From Colias croceus (lineage: Eukaryota > Arthropoda > Insecta > Lepidoptera > Pieridae): a DNA stretch of 64,000 nucleotides. A program made the translations under genes and the position numbers. The notes under the pieces were generated by a model. The model did no database searches. It was not told the DNA's origin and was given only the letters and a program-made list of their open reading frames with translations. Below, one piece after another: positions 55,952 to 64,000 of this stretch (position 1 is its first letter; each line of letters begins with the position of its first letter). The stretch is from positions 7,750,001 to 7,814,000 of the forward strand of contig NC_059549.1 in NCBI RefSeq assembly GCF_905220415.1, written 5' to 3'.

Positions 55952-58900
55952 ATGGATTTCAAGATACTATTTTGTAAGTGTTGTGATATTTTTTTATTCT
56001 ACACAAATTATTTGCGGTTAAGCAGTTAGGTGTTTAAGATTGTGCTGTGAAACCGCATTTAACTGTGTTTATAACGTTTGATACGATGTTTAACTTGAAT
56101 CTTACGATGTTCAATGATTATATTAGATCTCTTATAATTTGCGAAAAATGTATTCAAAATTGAACATCTTTTATGTTGGTTGAAATTATTTACTTATAAC
56201 TACAATGAAGTAAGTACCTAAGTAAATACCTATGGGTTGAACTTATTAATGAATTTAAATGAATGTTTAACTTGAATCTTATGATATCATAAGATTCAAG
56301 TTAAACATTCATTTAAATAATCATTGAACAATTATTATTAAGTGATTATTTGCAAACACAATTTTATTTAATTTTATTAATTATTCCATTCGTGCAGTCA
56401 TATGAATGTAAGAATGGTAGAGTCTATTGAATTTTACCATTATATAAAATTATATAAAGACCCCGTAAGGTGTAACTGATATGTATGATAATAACTGCAT
56501 ACCATGTGCATAAATAATGCTAACTAAACCTTACTTATCGAGGTAATAACCTGAGTAATAACAATAACAACAATTAATTTATGTGCCCCGGTATTTATGT
56601 AGAGTTCTGCTCTTAACCGGCTCATGATCCTTGTAGCGACCTTTTTTTACTTTTTTTGACGGTACTTACGAAGAAAAACAAACTTCTCTTTATGTCTTCG
56701 ATTACTTCTTTGCTACGTGTATTTATAGTGTTTTTCTGAAGCCCATAACCAGACCATAACAGAAACCCAACGTCTGGAAGTCCGAAACTCCGAACAAAAA
56801 TACGAGAAATAAAAAAATAATTGTAATTTTTGAATAGTTAATTGTTTATTGCATAAAGCCGATAAATTTTTAGATAAAACTTATAAAAATAGAAATTTGC
56901 CCAAATTACTTATTGAAACGACAATTAGTTTGGATACTTCGTTCACTTTGCTTCGTTCTTTGTAAGTATGTTTATTTATATGCATGATGCATCATCAATA
57001 GGTGCATTATTTTGTTCATTTATAAATATAATCATAACTAAGTACTTGCGTTATATCGCACTTTTCCTCAATAAATATGTTTAAAATTAAATTTAGGCTA
57101 TACTGACATGGTCAACTTTAATAATTGCGAAGGCAGTAGTTTGTGTATTGCCAGTCCCTTGAATAACCTTTACGCAATATACGTATTTTGTAAGAAAGTA
57201 CGTATGGTATAAAAAATGTATAATCATCACTTATAATAGGACTTTGCTCGTTTAAAATGCCGTATTGATTATGATACTTTGTTTACAGTTGTTTTGACGG
57301 TATGCCATCAAACACTTTCATACCACCGACATTGGCGAAATTCAAATAACGGGTATCAGGATTATGATTATCCATTCAATCAGGATAAGGGCACGGTGGT
57401 TTTCCCGGATTCAAGTGAAGAAGATTATCCACGGTAAGCATGTGTGATGAAAAATTAGCAATTAACTAACCTTAGTTAATAGTAAATAATTCTGCTGAAT
57501 CTTCCAAAACACAAAAATACATAAGTAATTAATATCTTACCTAACTTAGACCTTCCTCTTTAATTGAAACGAAACTATATTATTACAATTAGTACCGAGT
57601 TATTTTAATACTCTTTTAAAACCATGTTATTATTAGTGTCCAGTGTTCAGACAATTACTTACAATGAGCAAATGCTAATAGCAAATTATACGCCGATTGT
57701 GCAAGTTGTGCCATCATAATAAGCAAATAGATTTCATAATATCTACGCAGGTAATATCCAAGGCAAATAACTACCTACGTATAACAAAATTCCCGTACTG
57801 ATTACACACAAGCTTGGGGAAGATATTGGCTTCTTATTGTACTGTCGTGCGTAATTTTTCGTTTGACGCATCTTGTAATTGAAAGTCACGACTGGTCACG
57901 ACCTTATATGGAGGATAACTTAAAATAGGTGAAACCTAGGTTTATAAAAAATATATATGTATCAGAGTTGGTTGGTTCATAAATACGACAGAAATATAAT
58001 TAAGTTTTTTTTTATAAATGTAAATGAATAGCTCTACAATTTTTCAATTAAAATTTACAGAACTCTAAAGAAACTTTCTCCAGTGCTATTTATTCTCATT
58101 GCAATTCTATTAATCTTAGCTTTTACAATAGGTACTTACTCCTTAAACTTTGATCATTCCTTGAAATAAAGTTCAACTATATTATATTTTTAGATGGAAC
58201 GTCTTTCCGACGACTACTAGAAGGCCATATATAAACAATATACAATCCTGCATATCCACATGTCGTGCCTCATCACAATACAGGCCCGTATGTGGCACCA
58301 ATAGCGTCACATACCAGAATATCGATCGCTTGCGGTGTGCAATGAAATGTGGAGTCGGTAAGCGTGAATATCGAACGATAAACTAATGCTCAATTAATAA
58401 ATTAACCTAACGATGTTGGGTTTCCTGATGGCGCGTGGCATTTGACGCCGATGATTTTAATAATTTATTATTTGCTTGAAACTTCTTTTAGATCAAATAG
58501 ATTTGACTCTTTTGCTGATAATATGTACCTACTCACAAGAAAGACACGTTCTCTGGTTATATTCAACACACGTCGTCAATACACGCCTCCCAAACTTAGT
58601 GGCGGATTTGTTCAGCTCTTCTGACTTGTAGATAATAATTTGTTATAATTTTATCACCTTTATACATTAAAAAAGAATATCCCCGATATTCAATGATACT
58701 TCGATATACCCATAATATATTATGTTAAATATAAAAACTTTAGATGTATAAATATGGAAAGAAACTTCTGATAGAGTCAAACATTGAGGCCGATCATCGT
58801 CAGCTTTGTAGAGTCATCATTTTCACAATAATTATTCAGTAGGTAATAAAAATTCATTTGTACCTACATTGCAGATGTTCAACTTAAATACAGGTATGCC

Positions 58901-60414
58901 TGCGGTCAATTTAGTAGCACAGAAAGGCCAACAAACAATGGGAATAATTTACAGGCTTGTATGAACGAATGTCCGACAACTTCGGAATACAACCCTGTAT
59001 GTGGTACGGATAATGTTACGTACAATAATATTGGTAAATTATATTGTGCTAAGCGATGCGGTTCTGGTGAGTAAAAAACTTTTATTTTATATTAAATACT
59101 TATATATTAATTATACGGGACGGGAGATAAAGACATGCGAGTAATGTGTAATAGAAAACAGAGATAGGGTAAAAAGTATTAGTTCCTAATCTTGTTTTCC
59201 TTTTTTATTTTGAAACCAATAATCCACGCGAAATGGGGAAATATTATCTAATTATAAACGATTATGTATCTAAAAGTATATAGTTAAATTTTCGCTAATC
59301 ATTTAAATATGAGGAAAATATACCTTTATTACTTACCATCATTTATTACTTTGTACATGATGTTGCGTATAATTAAATAAGCAATATCATGTACATGATA
59401 TTTTGCTCTTCATACAATAATTTATGATCGATTTTAATAATATTAATTAGTGTATAGGTAATGAAAAATCCTTATCAGAATGACTTACAAAAAGTGAAAT
59501 GCTCATTGCAATGACAAGGCAGAATTCAAGAGATGAAGGCACGAAAATTCAACATCTAGGTACCTAGACTACTATGCTCAACATCGTATGTTTCAGATGT
59601 GGATATCAAAAGAAAGTTGCCATGTCCCAAACCCACAACACAAGCTCCAACGGAACCACCCAATAATTCTGTAGAAAATGTACAAAGTTGCACAGCAACT
59701 TGTCCAGTGACATCAGAGTACAATCCTGTCTGTGGCACCAATGGCGTCACTTACAATAATGAAGGACAGTTAGAATGCGCAAAATCGTGTGGTGTCGGTA
59801 AGTTACTCTGTGATTACCTGCTCGCATGGTAGTTGGTACTCGTATTATAGACTAGATACTAGCTCGTATGCTTCGTTATATATCCTACTGTAAAAACACT
59901 ATTACATTATCAAATTATGCTATGTCGAACTGCGTCTTAAGCATCGGATAGAAATTATCTCTTGTTAATTTCTCTAAAGCAACAACGATTAAAAACTAGG
60001 AAGTTATGCTGCTTATAAGTCTCAAGTTATTTTGAAATGTTAATTTAATCCGGAACACATTAAAAAATTCCATATTGTTCTTATTTAAACTTATTTGTAG
60101 AGCTTTATGCCTATTACAGTGAAATCATAAAAGTGAAAAGTTTGAGTTCCAAATTTCGTTTTCTTGACAAATTTCTGTGTTAACAAAGCAATTCTTTTTC
60201 TACAGACGTTTCTCTACGAGGTCGCACGGCATGTTTCTTGTTAACAACTTCATCACCAACCGCCGGTGATGTGCCGTTCCCAGACATGACAACAAAATCA
60301 ACTTCATTCACCATCCCTCAAGACATTTTAAATAGCATTTTCACAAAAACCCCAGATGATGACGATAATGTGGAACCCCAAATCGATCCTAGATTTGAAT
60401 CTAATTCTTCTTAA
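55952..60414 (+). CDS. Secreted three-domain Kazal-type protease inhibitor
   Basis: Six coding exons, join(55952..55973,57289..57433,58194..58357,58875..59066,59597..59797,60206..60414), 310 residues. It starts with a signal peptide (MDFKILFFVLTVCHQTLS) encoded across a phase-1 junction. Three Kazal domains follow, each with the spacing C-x3-C-x9-C-x14-C-x3-C-x11-C and the signature PVCGT..VTY.N. The first begins at Cys75 (SCISTC), the others with ACMNEC and SCTATC. A phase-1 intron separates the fifth and sixth cysteines of each domain. Linkers are Pro/Thr-rich and the tail is acidic (TPDDDDNVE). Such proteins block extracellular serine proteases, for example in haemolymph, gut or saliva. 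All junctions are in phase. A 71-bp exon-like segment at 58061-58131 is skipped in this model because including it breaks the frame. Confidence 0.88.
56253..56318. repeat. Perfect 66-bp palindrome in the first intron of the Kazal gene
   Basis: Two 33-base arms meet with no spacer at 56285/56286 and match at every base. A related single copy of the inner arm (GTTTAACTTGAATCTTACGA) lies about 180 bp upstream near 56087, suggesting the palindrome arose by inverted copying of a local sequence. Confidence 0.9.
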
Positions 60415-60479
60415 GGATTATAAACATGTTAATACTATAGTCATTATACCTATGTATATAGAATTATATTATAAGTCAG

Positions 60480-60485
60480 AATAAA
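60480..60485 (+). terminator. Kazal gene polyadenylation signal
   Basis: AATAAA 65 bases after the stop codon. Confidence 0.6.
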
Positions 60486-60769
60486 TAATTTTAGTGTATT
60501 ATCAGCATTTTATTTAAAACCCAAGGAGTAGTGCAGTGCAGTTGACTTAATTTGCTACAATATTAAATTACTTAAACAATGTTGAGATGCCATTTAAAAC
60601 TATCTTAAATAGTCTTTTAAAATCAATTAACAAATGATAAGAAACCATAACTTCATTTCAAATCTACCTTGTCTTATATCAATTGATACAATCATCACTA
60701 GGTTGCGACACAGCTAGTACTGTGGTGGACGGTGGTTGCTAATTTCAACAATATTCACCGAAAGAAAAT

Positions 60770-62541
60770 ATGTATAAATTTAGTTTACTAGTGATTTTAT
60801 GTGTTTGTCTTTCTATTTTTCTTAATGGAGTACTATGTTTTCGTAAGTAATATTTTCTAATAAATACTTGTTACATAAAAAAAACACTTATTACTTTACA
60901 TTACTACTATAAGTGAAGTCCGTTAGTGAGGGAAATGAGCTCACGTTAAATATAACATACGAAAAACTCATGTCCCCCATTAACATTACATACGAAAATT
61001 CAGATTCAATATAATATTTTGTTTATACCGTTTCAGAGGGTTTCAGAAAAGTATGTACAGATACTACACCACAATGCTTAAGAGAGACGGTGCAAGCCGC
61101 TCTACCTGACTTCATTCAAGGGATCCCACAACTAGGGATTAATTCCTTGGACCCTTTTGTTGTGAAATCCCTTAATCTTACTTTGCCTGGCGGATTAAAC
61201 GTCGAATTTACAAATGGTTACGCAAAAGGTTTGAAGAACTGTATTATAGAGTCAATGACGTAAGTAACTATTAATTTGTAATTGGAAATACTCACTATAA
61301 TTATTATTTTGCTAACAACTCGTAGATGATAATTATCGATATTTATAGTTATTATTTAACGAATATTCTTCGTTATGTACTGTAACTTAAAGTTATAAAG
61401 TTACGAAAATTGTTTAAATAACTGTTTCATTTTATGTTCTAGGAAGTCAGGAGATACTTATGAATTAATATATAAATGCAACTTTGTCATCAAAGGAAAA
61501 TACCATTATTCGGGCGACATTCTTTATTTCAATCTTCATGGAGCAGGGGACACTATCATCACTTCTAGTGAGTATTTTTGAGAATATGTATTTTTCTTGC
61601 TTTTCTTTTATCACGTTTCATTCAGGTAAGGTTACCAACAAATAAGTTACAAGAGACATGAGATAGCTATTCCAATATATTTAAGTTACATATTATAATT
61701 GGTTATAAATTTAAAATACTAACTACACTTTAATAAAGTCGTTAAAAATTCAATCTTCATTTTCCAGAAAACGTCGTAACTAAGTGGACATTCCAATTGG
61801 AAACTATAAACAAGGATGGAAAAGAGTATTTCCAAATGAAAAATTTTAATTCATCAATAAATTATGAAGGTCGAGTTCATTACTATATGACGAATCTAAT
61901 ACCAGGGAATCCCGAAATGAGTAAGTATCGAATATTATCGACCGTGACTGTTAACAATTTGCATGTGCAGTTAAATTCGGTCCATTGAAAATTATAAAAA
62001 TTGGTTTTGTTCTTGATATTTTGCCTTTCCGCTAATCTAATGAACCATATTGTAAATTGCATCTTTTTCAATATCGACGTAAACAAAAATAATGAGGTGT
62101 GAGAGAAAATAACAAATTTAAAACCTTTAAAATTAATAAAAAGTACATATGATTCTGTTTGTTATTGATAATATGACGAATCATGTATTACTGCTCTATT
62201 AGTGCATTATTCACCTGTCACAACTCACAACTCTATCTTTGTTCGTTGGCGCTTATTATAACAAGCGTTGAGTGTTCTAGAATGCCATTATCTGCCCTCC
62301 AATTAATAGTTATGTACTTTATAATTAAATTTAGTTTTAGTTTAAATTTTACTATGCAACCTATTTTATTTAATTTTGATTGTTTCTAGGTCAAACTATC
62401 CTGACATACATGAATAAAAATTGGCGCAGTATAGCACAGGAATTTGGCGGCCCGGTCTTTAAATACGGCGTTGAAACGATCCTTCACAACGTTTACAAAC
62501 TTTTTGACTCAGTTCCAAAAGATAATATAATTCAACCTTAA
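60770..62541 (+). CDS. Takeout / juvenile-hormone-binding-protein family protein
   Basis: Five exons, join(60770..60842,61037..61259,61443..61567,61768..61920,62390..62541), 241 residues, the usual family length. A signal peptide (MYKFSLLVILCVCLSIFLNG) precedes the mature chain. The N-terminal cysteine pair (KVCTDTTPQCLRETV), the stretch GINSLDPFVVKSLNLTLPGG, TNGYAKGLKNC and the C-terminal NKNWRSIAQEFGGP match the JHBP fold as remembered. Family members are secreted carriers of small hydrophobic ligands such as juvenile hormone and act in feeding, circadian output or chemosensation; the ligand here is unknown. It lies 356 bp after the Kazal gene on the same strand, but there is no sign of co-regulation. 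Confidence 0.88.
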
Positions 62542-62548
62542 ACATTAC

Positions 62549-62554
62549 AATAAA
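62549..62554 (+). terminator. JHBP-family gene polyadenylation signal
   Basis: AATAAA eight bases after the stop codon. This is unusually close, but AATAAA-like words continue just after it. Confidence 0.4.
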
Positions 62555-63031
62555 ATAAATTAAGATATATTACATTTTTATTATTTTACAATAAAATTCC
62601 TGTGTTTGTGTGTGTGGACGTCGTAACTATAACCAAAAAGACAAAAATCTTAATTTAATGAAATCAACACTCAAAGAACTGTTTTAAAATTATTATAATT
62701 TCAGAACGCGTGCTATTGCTTTACATTAGGGCGAGGTATTTTAAAGTTTAGACACTAATTTAAGGTAAATAATATTTTGAATTTACTTATTATAAGAGTC
62801 TATTGAAAAATACAAATTTAGCACATTCTCTGTAGAATTTACCTAATGAACAATATTAACATGTAAAAAATTATGTTAATAGTTTGATACATGCTTTCTA
62901 AATAACCAGTTATCGACAAGTCTCAAAAATATCTCGCCAATCGCCATAATGTATGTTCATAACATAGTTCAAAGATAGATAGGTAGTACATAGATGTACT
63001 AACATAAATTAAATACTGAGGATGAGAAAAT
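62555..63031. other. Convergent intergenic spacer
   Basis: Separates the JHBP-family gene (plus) from the gustatory receptor gene (minus). No feature is supported beyond likely 3' UTR sequence. Confidence 0.4.
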
Positions 63032-64000
63032 TCAAGCAATGTGCATAATTTGAAGTATAAAGATCAGGTATGTGGTAGTCACACTTACAAATTTAAGTAA
63101 TAATTGGATGTTTATATCGTACATGTCGAAAGCAGTTATGTGAAGCGGCCAAACTTCTATCGCTTTCATAAAAGTCTTTGCTTCAATTCTCTTTACACTC
63201 GGAGTCTTATAATTTATAATAACTTCATTAACTAAAGCCTTAGTCTGGCTTCTGATTGCCAGTACTTCTTCACAAATATACGCTATCAGGACAAGCGTAC
63301 ATACTTCAACAGAGCCCCATAATGTAATAGCCAGGATGTAAATATAAATACGACTATAAAAGCGTAAATAGGTGACTAACGATACTAAGATAAACACAAA
63401 TGTCGATACTATAATTGCAAAAAAGTTTAAATCGAAAACCGTGTTTATTAGTTCGCAAGATTCTCCAATCAGACAATACGCGATAGCCAATGATTTAATC
63501 TGCATATTTTTTTCTAAAACGTTTTGGCCATTATAGAAAACATTATTCCTTCTCTTCCATCTGAATGCGATTACAAGATGACTTTGATTTATTTTTTCCA
63601 AATATTTATTTATGACTCGTTGCCTTTCTGATATTATATTTAAATAGGTATATAAGGCAAAGACTTCGACATGACGCTCAATAACTAATAGTATGAATAT
63701 AATGACAAAAATTGACCAAATGTTATTGTAAGAAAATTGAAAAATACAAAACATAAGAAATCCAATAATCATCAGAAATAATTTTAGTGTAACTTTCCAT
63801 TTAAATTTGAAATAAAAATTTTGATCAATTCTCAACAATGAATCAATCTGAGCAACATTTGTTATGATGCGAATGTGTTTTTCGCCAAAACGCGTATAAT
63901 TGAAAATCATAGATAAAATATACTTAAGCAGCACTAATAAAGACGGTATAGCATTTTCAAAATGAGGGAATATTGGCGTGTTAAATACACCGAGAGCATA
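63032..64000 (-). CDS. Gustatory receptor family protein, partial (C-terminal part)
   Basis: The frame is open from the right edge of the window to a TGA at 63032, about 322 residues, so the start and possibly upstream exons lie outside. It is a multi-pass membrane protein with at least six hydrophobic segments. The C-terminus has TYLIFILQ, matching the insect gustatory receptor signature (TY, five residues, Q) at the last helix, preceded by INIQLLLKFVSVTT, as usual. Such receptors are ligand-gated cation channels in taste or internal sensing neurons; the ligand cannot be inferred. No stop or frameshift. An internal GTG at 63934 is not a believable start. Confidence 0.75.
   Translation of the reverse strand, partial: YALGVFNTPIFPHFENAIPSLLVLLKYILSMIFNYTRFGEKHIRIITNVAQIDSLLRIDQNFYFKFKWKVTLKLFLMIIGFLMFCIFQFSYNNIWSIFVIIFILLVIERHVEVFALYTYLNIISERQRVINKYLEKINQSHLVIAFRWKRRNNVFYNGQNVLEKNMQIKSLAIAYCLIGESCELINTVFDLNFFAIIVSTFVFILVSLVTYLRFYSRIYIYILAITLWGSVEVCTLVLIAYICEEVLAIRSQTKALVNEVIINYKTPSVKRIEAKTFMKAIEVWPLHITAFDMYDINIQLLLKFVSVTTTYLIFILQIMHIA

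Noticed and set aside
58061..58131. Treating the membrane-helix segment as a constitutive Kazal-gene exon
   Set aside because: Inclusion shifts the frame and stops before the first Kazal domain, whereas direct joining 57433/58194 is in phase.

Overview
The window looks like part of a lepidopteran (moth or butterfly) nuclear genome. It is AT-rich, its genes have many introns with canonical GT/AG junctions, and it is full of lepidopteran-style repeats: Helitrons that start TC and end CTAG between A and T, MITEs, and CR1/jockey-type LINEs. It also carries insect families (takeout/JHBP, a gustatory receptor, a multi-Kazal inhibitor). No bacterial or viral gene system and no CRISPR array were seen. 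All gene structures were assembled by hand from splice signals, reading phase and remembered family resemblance; no database search was possible.

Layout. 0.3-2.7 kb: a divergent pair, the 5' end of an SLC35F-like transporter gene (minus) and a complete THOC7 gene (plus). 2.9-9.2 kb: repeats, including a complete Helitron, a dead LINE split by a MITE, a decayed transposase-like gene and a hairpin. 9.5 kb: one unrecognised possible first exon. 10-20 kb: no recognisable gene; it holds a ~0.95 kb element flanked by TTAA, a Lep1-like Helitron and a near-perfect inverted repeat with 294-bp arms. 20.2-23.4 kb: a LINE with an intact 935-codon ORF2 (plus). 24.6-29.8 kb: an apparently full-length two-ORF LINE (minus) that seems to sit inside an older Helitron.

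35.2-50.5 kb: a complete 11-exon PLD3-like phospholipase D/exonuclease gene with both HKD motifs. One of its introns contains a class-B-like seven-helix GPCR reading frame on the opposite strand. The 3' end of PLD3 exon 10 and its splice donor are copied into a 102-bp minisatellite of 14 identical units. The period is a multiple of three and the PLD3 frame stays open, so each extra donor could add 34 codons in frame just before the second HKD motif. This is the most unusual structure in the window.

50.5-55.5 kb: PLD3 3' region and repeats (PIF/Harbinger-like MITE, Helitron, LINE tail). 56.0-60.4 kb: a secreted three-Kazal protease inhibitor gene. 60.8-62.5 kb: a takeout/JHBP-family gene. 63.0 kb to the end: a gustatory receptor gene on the minus strand that runs off the window. 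The genes do not form one pathway; they are neighbours in a repeat-rich region. The last three, a secreted inhibitor, a secreted lipid carrier and a chemoreceptor, are all extracellular or sensory types, but shared regulation cannot be read from the sequence.
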